DNA from: Eukaryota sp. TZLM1-RC
Lineage: Eukaryota; Metamonada: BaSk clade
Assembly: GCA_040285825.1 (NCBI GenBank)
Contig: JAUPSS010000003.1
Coordinates: forward strand, 3,534,001-3,598,000
DNA length: 64,000 bases
Direction: 5' to 3'
Part shown: positions 21,422-32,746 of the stretch, piece by piece
Position numbering within the stretch: position 1 is the first letter of the stretch
Layout: every line of letters begins with the position of its first letter
Translations under genes and position numbers: made by a program
Notes under the pieces: generated by a model
Told to the model about the DNA's origin: nothing
Database searches by the model: none
Seen by the model: only the letters and a program-made list of their open reading frames with translations

Positions 21422-24400
21422 CTGCCTTTTCGTCTCTTTCGAGCGACCAGCCCTAGAAGCTCTAGTCACAGGAGGTGAACCGTTGGAATTGGTACGCTTC
21501 TTGGGAGGAGCGGATTTAGTACAGCGACGTGCATTTGAAGTCTTGATGAAGTCTTTATACGCGGCAGTATTTTGGACTGTAGACATGTGTTCAGTGGTGA
21601 TCTCTTTTCCAGGCCATTGCACTTGGCAAAAGTCACCGTCTTGATTGAGCACTTTTTCAATGATGTGTTCTTCGACATCACCAGCAGCGACCCAGGAGTG
21701 GAACTCATCGTTGGTGGGTAAGCTGGAGTGCCAGGGAGCTAAATCTTTGACGCTAGCTTGGACAATCGTACCAGTGCAGAGATTCTTAATATTCACAGAC
21801 GAATTGGATACGATTTGAGTAATTAGGAAGGGTCCTAAATAGTCTCCATGAAGCTTAGCGGAAGAGCCAGATGCTCTCAATACCAATTGACCAACTTCAA
21901 AAGGGTTTGGAGTTGTCGATCTAGTTAGCTTGGAAGCCTTGGAAGCTTGATGGTGTGCTGCCTTTTCCTGTTTCTCTTTCAACCTTCGAAATTTAGATTG
22001 AATTTTTTGAATAAAAGATGACTCAGACGTCGAGCTTTCAATGATTTCAAGAATTTTGCCAGGGTCTGATCTAGGAGACACATCAGATCCAAAGATCACT
22101 TGGTATGGAGTGTGGTTGGTTATTGAGCTCTTGGAAGAGTTGATCAATAATTGCACATAAGGTAAGTATTCAGACCACACATCGTAGGCGTTGAAGTCTA
22201 CGAGCAATTTCCTTAGGTTTTGCAGGATGTCTCTGTGTCGGCGCTCTACCAAGCCGTTGGACTGAGAAAACCTAGGAATTGACTTTGACACCTCTATGTT
22301 CAAAAATTTGCTTAGTTCGTCAAAGACAGCCTTGGAAAATTCGGGTCCATTATCGCTGTGGATTTTAAATGGGATACCAAAGATGGCACAGACTTTCCAA
22401 ATTAATGCATCTGCAGTAAGATTGGCATTTATCTCTTTTAAAGGCACGATGATCGTGAACCTAGAGAAGCTGTCAATAAATACGAGGATGTATTTGTAGC
22501 CTTCTTGATCTTCTGGGAGAGGACCAATAACGTCGGCGTTGACGCGAGCAAAAGGTCTGTCAGCCCACAATGAACCGGTTGGGGGAACATGCAGTTTGGG
22601 AACTGGCTTAGTTTTCTGACAGGAGGGGCATTCTTGGACGTGCTTATTCATGTCAGTGAGCATGTTTGGCCACCAATAGTCGCTGTTCCTGAGCTTGTTC
22701 AGGCTTTTAGCTTTGCTTGGATGGCCTCCTTGCAGAAGTCCGTGCAACAAGTTAAGGGTGTCCTTAATGAGTGATTTGGGAATCACTATCATGTTGTCGT
22801 GAGTCATGTATAAATCAAGATGATTGTTATGAACACAGTTGTTGAAAGAGGGGTCTTTGGAAGCTATGGCAAGCTTCTGTTCGGACCTAATCCTACAGAG
22901 CCATGGCTCGAAAATAGGCAGGTCGTTGGATCATCGTTCTTTGATGACCATGATACGTTCGAAGTTGTTTAAGTCTTCGATGTAGTATCTTTCATTTTCT
23001 GTTCCATCAATTTTATCGATGTAAAATATTGGATGAAAATTTTGAGACATTTGATGGGACAAATAATTGATCTCTTGATGGTCTATAGGCGGAACTATTT
23101 GAGACAACATATCAGCCCAGAAGTTATCTTCCCCTTTGGTATGTACCAAATCAAAGCAGAATTCAGAGAATATGGGTAACCATCTTGTTACAATTCTGTT
23201 CTTCTCAGGAGCCGTGAACATGTAGGTAAGGTTTTGATGGTCTGTGAATATAACCAGTTTCCTTCCTTTCAAGTAGTTTTCAAAACCACTTTGAGTTAAC
23301 ATGAGCAGTATGGCATAGAGTTCCTTTTGGTTTGTCGGCCAGTTCTTTTGCGAGTTAATTGACCAGCGGCTAAAGAAGCTGATAGGCCTACATTTCCTGT
23401 TGATCAGGGGGGTACCGGAATCGTCGACTTGTTCGATTTGTTCCCATATGACGCCGCCTACAGCTATGTCGGATGCATCGCAACTAATTAAAATTTGGTT
23501 TTCCAGGGGAGGTAAGCTGAGCGGCATGTGCTTCGCTATCAGTTGTTTGATCTTTTGAAGGAGTCCGTCGTGCAAGTCGGTCCATTGAAGGCGTTGCGCG
23601 CGGGGTTTGGGTTTAACGTTGGAGTTATTTCCATCCTTCTTAGTCAATCTGATGATAGGAGCGATGAGCTCAGATACCTGAGGAAGCCATTCTCTAATGA
23701 AGTTGACTGATCTTACGAGGCTGCGGACGTCTTTGATTGTCTTTGGTCTAGGTAGATTCAACAAAAATTCAACGCGAGTGGGATTGATAGTCCGTTGTTT
23801 GTTTTGGAAAACACTGCCCATTATCTTGACTGGGTGTCTGAAAGACACGAAATGGCACTTTGGAAGTCCCAAGGAAACTCTTTTGCATCTAGCTTGGTCG
23901 AGGACGCGTCGAAGGCGCTCGATGAATTCGTCAAAGGTTGAACCAATGATTATGATGTCATCTATGTAGATGAATACACCGTCTCCAGGGAAGATGTCAG
24001 CCATGACGTTTTGGAAAACGGCTGGGACATTCTTGAGGCCAAAAGCTGCACGTTTGAACATGATACTTTTGCCAGGAATGCTCAGGGCTGTTTTTTGCCA
24101 ATCCTTTTCAGCATTCTTGAGTTGCCAAAAGGCTTTGAGAAGGTCAAGGGTGCCTATGTAATTCGCTTGGGAGAGAAATACCAGCACATCGGAGATCCTT
24201 GGAAGGTTGGGCTCAACAGGAATGGTGTTGGCGTTGACTCCGTCCTTGCCACTATAGTCACCAGTAAGGCGGGGCTTACGGTGATCTGGGTAGACCTCTA
24301 GACATACAAGTGAGCTGAACTCATGGTTCGATTGAACAGCAAATCCTGAGTCTACGAGTTCATCGAAAATTTGGTTAGCGATTTCTAGCCTGGCTGGATT

Positions 24401-25456
24401 CAGGGTCCTGGGGGGTCTTCTAACTCTGACGTCTTCATTGTAGAAGTTGATTTCCATAGGAGGACAATCAATACCATCATCACGCGGCTTCAGGGTATAT
24501 ACGTCTTCAAACTCTTTCAATGTATGAAGTAGGGACTTCTTATACTGGTCGTTGTCGAGGTTGATGGTACAAACAGATGAGTTAATGTGTTCCAACCAAC
24601 GTGTGGGAACGTTGACGACCTCTGAAGCTTGCGAGATTCGATGGTCGAATTCAGCTTCAGGTAATAGTAATGTACGACAGGCGTCGTCCATTCTAATATA
24701 AATGCCCTTGCTGTTCAACAGCCCAAGGTGACTCAACAAGTCAGCACCAATGAGAATGGTCTCATGTCCAGGAACGATGCTGAATTTGTGTTTCACATGT
24801 ACAATCTGGGTAACACTGCTTAGTCTAATACTAAGGGTTCCAGAAGCAGTACCAAGGGACTGTGAGGTAGTTCCATCAGCAATCTTGTATGATATGGTTT
24901 CGTTGGAACGTGCCATGTTACAATTACTGATGACGTCTTCCGTGACTACTGAGCATGTTGCACCAGAGTCAATTATGCCTTTAACTTCGACATTGTTGAT
25001 CAAAAAGTTTAATTGTAGGCAGTTGTGATTCATGGATTGTACCATAAAAATTGTATCAGAATCATGTACATTTAAGTCGGCTTGTTCTGAGAAGAAGTTA
25101 GCCTGACTGTTGGGTATCTTGGTAGGTTCCAAGTTGGCGAGTGGATTGATTAGAGAATCTTTCCATGCTGAACTTTCTGTGTGTGGTTGTGTTGTTGTTG
25201 TAGGGGGTATGGTTTCTAAAGTACATAAATAGTGACGGGAACGTTTATTGTAAGAAGAGCCTCTGCCTCTGCCGCGAGTACCTCTTCGACTACGGAAACC
25301 AGAACCTCTAGCACTTCCTCCTCGAGCTTGCAGTTGAGCTTGTTGCTCTCTCCATTTCTTGCTCCTTTGGCAGTCTTCACTGGGACACCTTTCGGTCGGA
25401 TGGCCCTTTTGCTTACAGAAGTTGCATTGGACATCAGCGGCCTGGGCAAATTTGCC
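21416..25456 (-). pseudogene. Array copy C: gypsy nucleocapsid, protease, RT, RNase H, integrase
   Basis: The most complete copy. At about 25450-25410 lies a zinc knuckle C-N-F-C-K-Q-K-G-H-P-T-E-R-C, followed by an R-G-R-G-R-G tail. The frame runs on through protease (I-D-S-G-A-T-C, then I-L-I-G-A-D-L-L), RT (LTGDYSG, L-D-L-L-K-A-F, YIDDIIII) and RNase H to a stop at 22931. Integrase frame 22807-21416 has intact catalytic residues and the chromodomain-like end. The listed 25132 start is a TTG; the true frame enters from gag. Gag and pol appear to be one frame here. A stop/frameshift between RNase H and integrase (22808-22930) and loss of gag upstream of 25456 disable it. Confidence 0.85.
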
Positions 25457-26223
25457 TCTACAGGTTTAGTTAAATCATTTACTCCACCAATACCACTAAA
25501 ATCGCCAGTTAATTGTGGTTTCCTGTGATCAGGGTAAATCACAAGACAGATGGGACTACTGAATTGAGACTTTGCGGGCACAGCAAATCCATTACGGATC
25601 AATTCGTTAAAAATTTCCTCGGCTGCCCGTTGTTTTTCTGGGTTTAATCTTCGAGGTTTCCTTTTGACGACCTTACTTTCGTCATAAAATGAAATGGTCA
25701 TCAGCTGACAATCAATTCCATCCGGGTGAGGTAGCCCACTAAATACATTTCTATATTTTTCGAGTAGCACGACTTGGCGTTCCTCGTCCCTAATGTCATC
25801 CAGGCACATTCTACAGCCCAACTCATCTAAATCATGTCGAAATGTGGAATGCCCAAACTCATTACCTAAGTCTGATTTATTACTCAATTGTTCTATGAAT
25901 CTAATTGGTTGACAAATTCTATTATCAAACTCACATTCAGCATTTAAGATGGTGCGGTGTTCGTGATCCAAATAAAGATTAAAACCATGCTCCGTGCGTA
26001 GCCCCAAGGTTTGTAATAAGTCTCTTCCGATCAAAAGATTATTGGTACCAGGAATGATCTGGAGTTCGATCCTTAAAAACACTTGAATGGCCAAGCTACC
26101 CACATTTAGAGCAAGAACACCACTTGCACATCCCAGGGTCGTGGAGCGAATACTATTTGCCGATAAGTATTCGACAGTCTTATTGTCATTAACTGTCATA
26201 TTACATTTAGAGGCTAAATTCAT
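25457..26223 (-). pseudogene. Second gypsy lineage: protease and N-terminal RT
   Basis: The frame shows a retropepsin-like flap and end (I-I-P-G-T-N-N-L-L-I-G-R-D-L-L), then pre-RT sequence (D-G-I-D-C) and RT start (C-L-V-I-Y-P-D-H-R-K-P-Q-L-T-G-D-F). It stops matching RT at about 25460 (L-P-R-P-L), where it joins nucleocapsid sequence of copy C; the open frame continuing to 25216 is an out-of-frame reading of that zinc knuckle. The RT active site is absent. Confidence 0.75.
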
Positions 26224-26330
26224 TGATAATGCTGAAAATGCAGCTTCATTATCAATTTCGCCTTGCCTTGTACTTCCACGCTGTTTATTGAACAGGTTAA
26301 CCAGAGTTCCCCGTCAGAACTTACTTGGTC

Positions 26331-27245
26331 TCATGTCACCCTGGATAGTCTAACACTGTGGATAGAACCCACAGAATTGGATGACTCTCTAAATCTTTTC
26401 AATGGATTTAGGTATTTATTATTCGAATCAATTTTGCTCATTTTATAAATGGTGTTGATTGAATTATTTGTAAGGTTATTATTCAAAGATGTGTATTCAT
26501 CTGATTTATTGCTACTACGTTTCCTATCACGTTTCTCCCCTCCTTGGCGCTTTTTAGAACCTGGTCTTCCCACTATTTTAAAACATTTCTCTTCAGGATG
26601 TTTATTGGTTTTGCATAAGCTACACCATTGATCTGAAAGGTTGGGTCGACTGCTTACTCTAGGGTTCTTAAAAGAACCTTTTGACTGGCTTCGTCCTTTT
26701 TGCGCAGGAGCGTGAGTACCAAAAGCTGTTCTTATCAGGTTAATGTCTTTGATTGAGGATTCAAGGCTATTGATCTTATTAACAAATGCGTTACCTAAAT
26801 CGTAAATCGCATCGCCCAGTTTCTCATTACTCGAATTAAACTTGCCAATCCAAATGATATATGTGTCCATCAATTTGTTGTTTGTTTTGTCGTTAATAGT
26901 TTCGAGAAATCTCTTTGCTGGGTAGACAACAGACGGATTTCCATCCGTTCCGGGCATAATTGTAGAGCGTCTAATTATATATATGATCTGCTCTATGAAG
27001 GCTGTCCATGAAGATTTAGCGCTCATTCTGCGACTGATTTTAGGTGGTCTTACAGACCTCAAAGTCTTCTCAACATCGGTAGAATATTTGTACTGGGTGC
27101 TGAGCAGCAAATATTTCCAGATTTCGGCATCAGATGGGTTGTTGCCTAACACGTTTGTTCGGCCTCCATAAAAACTCTGCCATTCTGCGATGACCTTACC
27201 CTCGATCATAAACCTCAAATACAAAGGGTCCACTTCGAAGAACAT
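26331..27245 (-). pseudogene. Gag capsid and zinc knuckle of the second gypsy lineage
   Basis: A 304-residue frame. The first half is helical and capsid-like (W-Q-S-F-Y-G-G, I-W-K-Y-L-L-L). Near residue 215 is C-S-L-C-K-T-N-K-H-P-E-E-K-C, a CCHC zinc knuckle that binds RNA, followed by a lysine/arginine-rich stretch (KKRQGGEKRDRKR). The frame lies just upstream of the protease in the same direction. The offset to neighbouring frames implies frameshifts or natural gag-pol slippage; I cannot tell which. Confidence 0.65.
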
Positions 27246-27745
27246 GGATCTAACGAAGTCGTACTGATGAACAGGTGGACCGTATTTGGAGATCGGCGTA
27301 AATGCTCTGGTGGGTCCATCGCGTTTTGGTGGGTCCTAACCGTTTTAGCCCAATTGCCAAAGTTAAGAACGAAGTCGAAGATCTTCTTGGCGTCAACCGC
27401 TTCATTTAACTTAACTAGACATCTGAGTTTGTCGTCTATTCGTTTCCTCAATTTCTCCTCGTCTGTTACAGGAGTTCTATAAAGACCGAGAGTGTCGACG
27501 AGAGAATCTCTAGGAGCATTCGTTCCTAGGGGTTGCGTGGGTATAGATGGTTTTATAATAGATGCTTGTGTAGGAGTTGCTTCACAAGGAGCTCTCCTAG
27601 ATGCCAGAGGCCCTACAAAAGGTGTACTAAATAAGTTCATATTCCTCTCTTCTGAAGGCAATGTTTCGCCCAACCTTATGATAAATCTTGTCTTAGGAGG
27701 TTCCTCCTGCACAGGTACAGTCTGGGCTGGTGGCCTTAAGTCCAC
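27215..27745 (-). pseudogene. Gag middle portion
   Basis: A 176-residue frame, overlapping the next by 31 bp. The proline-rich start (PPAQTVPVQEEPP) leads into a helical segment (KLRKRIDDKLRCLVKLNEAV). The last 25 residues are probably out of frame with the downstream capsid frame, a likely single frameshift. Assignment to gag rests on position and composition. Confidence 0.5.
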
Positions 27746-27861
27746 CCAATCTGAACATCTTTAGATCTTCTAGGGACCCCTGCTAATTTGTGATCATATG
27801 GAAGGCAACTGCTCTTTATAAAGACATTCTCAAAAACATTTTGGTTGGGCCAGCTATCAAC

Positions 27862-28509
27862 CTATGGTTTAAGTTTTGCCATGCATGCATCAGAATATAC
27901 TAATTTTAACTTGTTAGGGCCAACACGTTGCTCTTTCAATTCAATTACCCTGGTGCCTATTTCTCTAATGTAGGACTTTTTGGCATAAAATTGAAGGGTG
28001 TCACCTCGAGATTCATCGAATCTGCCCCCAAGCATAAGAAAGATGTCCGCAATGGAATTTTTTGGGTGTACGTTCTCCACTAGGAAATGCCTTTTGACGC
28101 CTCCAAGGTTTCTATTCTGTTGATTATGAGGATACATTTTAGCTATCCAAAATAGTCTGTCGTAAGCTTCTTGATTTCCACTGAAATATATTTTGTGGTC
28201 ATCAATCGCATCCCTATGCCACTTGGCTGGCCTGGGAGTAGCAGCTTGATACTTTGAACGAGGAGCGCTAAAATAGCAATCCTCAACTGCACTCATCCCA
28301 CACGAGACTGCCGAATCGGTAAGATCATCCAATCTCTTTAAAAGATTTGGACTCTGATCATAACTCTCGTAGACGACGTCGTCAAGTGTTTTGCTGTGGG
28401 CTTCCCCAAAGAGAATGGGCCAACGTTTCACTAAATAGTCACGTCTGACCTTCTCACATTCGGCTGGGTCTACGTCTCCCGAGAGGCGTTCTGACTCATT
28501 CTCAGCCAT
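27862..28509 (-). CDS. Gag-like protein of the second gypsy lineage
   Basis: 215 residues, ATG start, no internal stop. It contains F-W-I-A-K-M-Y-P-H-N, G-G-V-K-R-H-F-L-V and L-M-L-G-G-R-F-D-E. It sits between the low-complexity gag start (28531-29259) and later gag frames, all minus. I know no domain for it and infer a matrix- or capsid-like role from position only. Confidence 0.45.
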   Translation of the reverse strand: MAENESERLSGDVDPAECEKVRRDYLVKRWPILFGEAHSKTLDDVVYESYDQSPNLLKRLDDLTDSAVSCGMSAVEDCYFSAPRSKYQAATPRPAKWHRDAIDDHKIYFSGNQEAYDRLFWIAKMYPHNQQNRNLGGVKRHFLVENVHPKNSIADIFLMLGGRFDESRGDTLQFYAKKSYIREIGTRVIELKEQRVGPNKLKLVYSDACMAKLKP

Positions 28510-28530
28510 TTTTAGTAATTCATCATCACT

Positions 28531-29259
28531 CTAATCCATTACATCATCGGGAGGATTGGCGATGAGATCCAATAGGAAATCTCTGGTTACAGCCTCAACT
28601 GTTTTTGCTAGTTTCCTTTGGTGAAAACCTTGAGAAGTTCTTTCCGTAGATGGAAAACTTGGAGTTGGATTAGAAGGATTGGGTGTATGAGGAGGTTCAT
28701 CATCGCTCTCATCCCCTCTTCTGCTGTTATCCTGATTATGAGTTCCTCTGGAATCACTTTGTGGTTCCTCACTTAAGCTGGTGTCAGAAGTGGGTGACGA
28801 GGGAGTTTTACATGAAGAGCTAGTCATAGACTGTTGCTCGCCTTCACCTCCTTCATTTTCTGTACAAGCGTTAGAATTGTTAGTTATAGAAAACGCTTTG
28901 AATCTCCGTTGCTCGCTCGGAGTAAGAAAACTCTTCCTACAAGGAAGGAGCTCCGAGGAGTTGTTAGGGTATGTGTACAGTTCTGTCACATCAACAACGT
29001 GATTACCACTCTCTGTATTGGGGAGGTGACCTCCTTTCTGAGAGGTAATGCTCTTCTCAGCGGGAAGTTCACTCTCCTGAGGAGGATTTCTCTTCCTGAA
29101 GGAAGGATTACTCTTCTCGAAAGAAGGATTACTCTCCGTAGATGGAGGATTACTCTCCTTAGTAGGAGGTTTACCGTTAATGTTCTCGCCGGAGCCATTA
29201 ATTAATGATGCTGTATGGTTAGACATTACAGAATAGAGATAAAAGATAAAGATATTCAT
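28531..29259 (-). CDS. Gag N-terminus with degenerate ESNPS-type repeats
   Basis: 242 residues starting M-S-N-H-T-A-S-L-I-N-G, resembling the M-S-N/M-S-S starts of gags at 33877 and 53611. Residues about 30-75 consist of degenerate 8-10 residue repeats rich in E, S, N and P (ESNPPST, ESNPSFE, KSNPSFR). The remainder is S/T/P/E-rich and probably disordered. It probably begins the gag of this element; the following frame starts 22 bp beyond its stop. Confidence 0.5.
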   Translation of the reverse strand: MNIFIFYLYSVMSNHTASLINGSGENINGKPPTKESNPPSTESNPSFEKSNPSFRKRNPPQESELPAEKSITSQKGGHLPNTESGNHVVDVTELYTYPNNSSELLPCRKSFLTPSEQRRFKAFSITNNSNACTENEGGEGEQQSMTSSSCKTPSSPTSDTSLSEEPQSDSRGTHNQDNSRRGDESDDEPPHTPNPSNPTPSFPSTERTSQGFHQRKLAKTVEAVTRDFLLDLIANPPDDVMD

Positions 29260-29707
29260 TTAAATTTCACTGGCCCTTGTAAAGGTCATCACTAGTGAAG
29301 TATGTACTAGACTAATTGTCCACAGTACAACATATTGCAAGCTAATAGACCATGGCATGTAGTGACGGCATTTTTTTCTCTCTGATAAAATTTGAATTGT
29401 TGACTCTCAAAAAAGTTCCAACCTTTTCAAAACAAACAGGACATTTTGCTAAAGTTAATACTTCAAAACTATTTCTCTTCAGAAACTGAATCCATCCAAT
29501 TCTTCTAGTAGCTCGATGATGTTTTAAATTCTTGGAACCGTTTTTACCATAATCACCCATTAAAATTAAAATGTCTTTTGGATTCAAAATGTCATTTTGA
29601 GGAACCATGCCCAATTCTTGGTTAGTCTTTTTACTCTCAAAGTATAATAAATCAGGTTATCCAGGGTCACTTGCAACTACTCATTTATCTTGAAAATTTT
29701 AAATATC

Positions 29708-29834
29708 TGTAGGTATCTCACTAGTGAGTACCTTAGTATATATATGTAATAGTATTAAATAAAATTATCTTTATCTTAACCCGCCTTACTAAACATTCTA
29801 ACATTCAGCTAGCATAATGCTCAACGGCAAAACA
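29708..29834 (+). repeat. Solo LTR, TGTAGG family
   Basis: 127 bp from TGTAGGTATCTCACTAGTGA to GGCAAAACA, opposite in direction to the Fanzor-like frames it separates. It contains the exact palindrome CTCACTAGTGAG. No internal element sequence flanks it. Confidence 0.7.
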
Positions 29835-30943
29835 TCAACATCATTAATATACAGATCAGAAATACTGGCCTTGTTGTCTAGTTACATTTCTGGCCTTCCA
29901 AATGTCGACGAACGAATTACACTGCACTATTAAAACCATCTGTGTGGATAATGTTGTTGGATTTTTAGCTCTTCTGTTTGAACAATGGCTGGTTTATCTC
30001 GAGAATAATAGACCAAAATTCAAATTGCTGAGGTGGTTTGAATTTCGTAAGTTGAACTAGTGTAATGGACATTTATAGCGTCTGTGTAGGTGATAAATCG
30101 TCAATTAATTTTTGTTTAATAATTGTCCATATTGTTCTTGTATCAATAGGAAATTATCCTGGACCTACAGTGGTTGAAACAGGAGAAATATGATAAATGT
30201 TTCTCTCTCTACTGCAAATATATTGGGCAATTGCAATTGCTGGTCTCAGGAGTATTTGAGGATTTTTTTCAACAGCGTCTGCAACAAAATGAATATCCAC
30301 TGGAAATATGTTATTAACTAAATTCTCGTCATTGACCAAATTCTCAATTTGACCAGTAAATGTCTCAATAAGACCTTCAAAGATGTAGCTACGATCATTA
30401 TTTCTTATATCATGTTGTTCACATAAATCGAAAAATTCATCATTCAGAGGATCTGCAATATTTAAAGGATGATAAACCAAAGAACTCAAGCAATCTCTAT
30501 TTTCAACTAAAAACAAGTTTTTGAATTGACGAAGCCTAAATCTCTGAAGTGAAATAATTGTAGATAATGGCGTTCAGTATCCACCCAGCTTGTGCATCTC
30601 TGTCAAAACATTTTGCACATCTGGTTTTTCAAAATAAACATTAATAAAACGATTGATATGTTTTTCATAATTGAATTTCAATTTATTCTCAAAATTGGCA
30701 AACTTTGCTGGGGCCATATACTCAGGTGGTCTATTGAAGCCATCAGTTAGAAATTGTCGAAACTGTTCAGGCTTGTGTCTTAAGTGATCAAGATAACTCA
30801 ATGTCTTGTTTAACTTTTGTTGCTCAAAGGTAGTTCTTAAAGTATAAACTCTTTCACCATGCACAAAGTTTTCAAAATCCTGTGGAAATGCACTTCTTGC
30901 TTTCACTATTTCTTGCCCATAGTACTCAGCTAAAATATAACGA

Positions 30944-32684
30944 ATTCTGGCCATTAAGCAAAAATACCCTTCTATAAAAATAGTTGCTTACATGGATGAT
31001 ATATCCTTGATTGGTTCATTTGATTTACTAGAATTGGTTGCTCAAGAAATTGCCGATTCATATGAAAATATTGGGCTTCATCTTAATGCGAGCAAATGCC
31101 TTCTGATTGGCTCTTCTGCTCAAAATCTCGTGATAAACGATTCTATTGTCCCTTCTACTAATTATAGTAGTGATGCTTTTAAGTTCCTTGGTTGTTGGTT
31201 AGGAAACGTGCCTCAAATTCAGAATGAATTGCAAGTTATTTTGGAAATAATGAAAATTGAACTTGATTCAATTTCTTCTTTAGATATAGAAAAACATATT
31301 AAATTTTTCATGCTTAAAATTTGCTACACTGGGAGAATAACCCACATTTTGAGATTTTGTGCTCCTTCCATAGAATTAGATTTTTGTCGTTCTTTTAATT
31401 CATTGAGAACAGAATTTTTTGCTGATTTATTGGATGTAGAACCAGGAATGTTGAAAAGTCACTTATTTTCTTCAGCAAATTTGGGTGGTATTGGATTTAC
31501 TAAATCTTCAATTTTGTGTCAATCAGCTTTCTTGGGTGGTGGCAAAAATTTTATTTATGAATTTTCTCGTAGATTTCCTAATGATTCTCATCTGTTAGTT
31601 CCCAGTTGCAGTCCATATTTGTATGAGTTATCTTGTGAACTTGAAAAATTGCCACCACAAATTTGGACCAAATGTTTTCCTCAATCAATTCAAGAAATTC
31701 CAAACCGATCTCTTTTTAATTTACAGTTTTGCTGTAAAAAGCTTCAACAAAAATTGTCAAAGATTTTTGAAAGCTTGGATTTTGATGTTAGACTTGGATT
31801 GGCTAAGAAAAAGAATCCCGCTTTTGCAAATCTTTTACAAGATATGTGTGATAGTACTTCTTCTGCCTTAGTAACAACAATTCCTCAAGTTTATGGTTCT
31901 CCCTTAACTGATTCTGCTTGGACTCTGAATATGAGATTTCGTTCCTTTATCTGGCCTGATAATTTACCTCGTAATTTTATTTGTAAATGTTCTCGAAAAA
32001 TTACAATTACTCATTTGTTAAATTGTAAACATTTTATTACTTTTAGAAGCAAGGTTCATGATGCTGTAAGAGACCAGTTATATTGTATGTGTAAGTCTCA
32101 TAGAATTGAATCCTTTTTGGAACCTCTGTTGTCAAATCTGTTTGATACTGAAGATGATTTTCATAAGAATAATAGAGGTGATGTAATATTATTTGGATTA
32201 GATGGAAGCTTCATTTTATTGGATGTAATGTCTGTTGATCCTTGTAATGCCTCAAATGAAAGGCTTGTTAATTCTGAAATTCATAATCATCTTTCAAATG
32301 CTGAAAATTTCAACATCAAATAATACAATAAACCTTTGTCCAAATTGTCCAGTCAACAGCATGCAAAATACTGTTTGTATACATTTGTATTTTCTCTTTT
32401 TGGTTCACTTGCTCCAACGGCTATACGTTTTTTGGCAGATTTTGAAATGATTATAAAGAGAAAAACTGACAGAAATTTCAACAAATTGTTTTGGCAAAAT
32501 AGAATTGTGTTTTCTATTTTTAAGGGGATGTTGAAGATGGTTTCTGATGCTTTGCTTTCTCTTGGATCTCATTATGAGAGAGTTGCATCTAGTGTTTTTG
32601 TTTTGGGAGAGATGGATTTTTTAGGTGTTAATTTATAGGTTTTTAATAAAATTAAAATTAATAAAACAAAATTCTGGCCATTAA
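30944..32684 (+). mobile_element. 5'-truncated RLE-type non-LTR insertion with 14-bp TSD
   Basis: ATTCTGGCCATTAA at 30944-30957 and 32671-32684 brackets a 1713-bp insert. The plus-strand frame starts inside RT just before Y-M-D-D-I-S-L-I-G (about 30989). It continues through the thumb (ANLGGIGFTKSS), the zinc motif C-K-C-S-x6-H-L-L-N-C, the endonuclease segment (R-G-D-V-I, later L-L-D-V-M-S-V-D) and the C-terminus to 32638. One TAA at 32321-32323 interrupts an otherwise open frame at the place of a lysine codon in related copies. The tail (AATAAAATTAAAATTAATAA) is A-rich. It splits the Fanzor1-like gene. Confidence 0.85.
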
Positions 32685-32746
32685 TGATTCATATAATTGG
32701 GCAGATATTCGTGGTAGTAGTTCAATTTTGTCTCAGTAAGAAGTAC

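Larger units (their letters stand above)
29342..32735 (-). pseudogene. Fanzor1-like RNA-guided nuclease, broken and interrupted
   Basis: Minus-strand frames in order: 32735-32685 and 30954-30574 (N-terminal helical part ending FNYEKHINRFINVYFEKPDV), 30516-30154 (to the P-G-stop-F-P-I-D-T-R-T region), 30150-29880 (N-N-I-I-H-T-D-G-F-N-S-A-V), then RuvC pieces: V-A-S-D-P-G (29675-29660) and G-D-Y-G-K-N ... N-S-F-E-V-L-T-L joined to C-P-V-C-F-E-K-V (29614-29342). The order and motifs fit Fanzor1, the eukaryotic relatives of TnpB. The usual D-E-F-x-T-S before the zinc ribbon, with its catalytic glutamate, is missing; so are about 100 residues between RuvC-I and RuvC-II and the R-D-x-N-A end. Stops, a solo LTR (29708-29834) and a non-LTR insertion (30958-32670) break it. 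Confidence 0.6.

Noticed and set aside
25216-25450. C-terminal 75 residues of the frame 25216-26223 (Ala/Glu/Val-rich)
   Set aside because: It is an out-of-frame reading of the zinc knuckle and R-G-R-G tail of the neighbouring gypsy copy.
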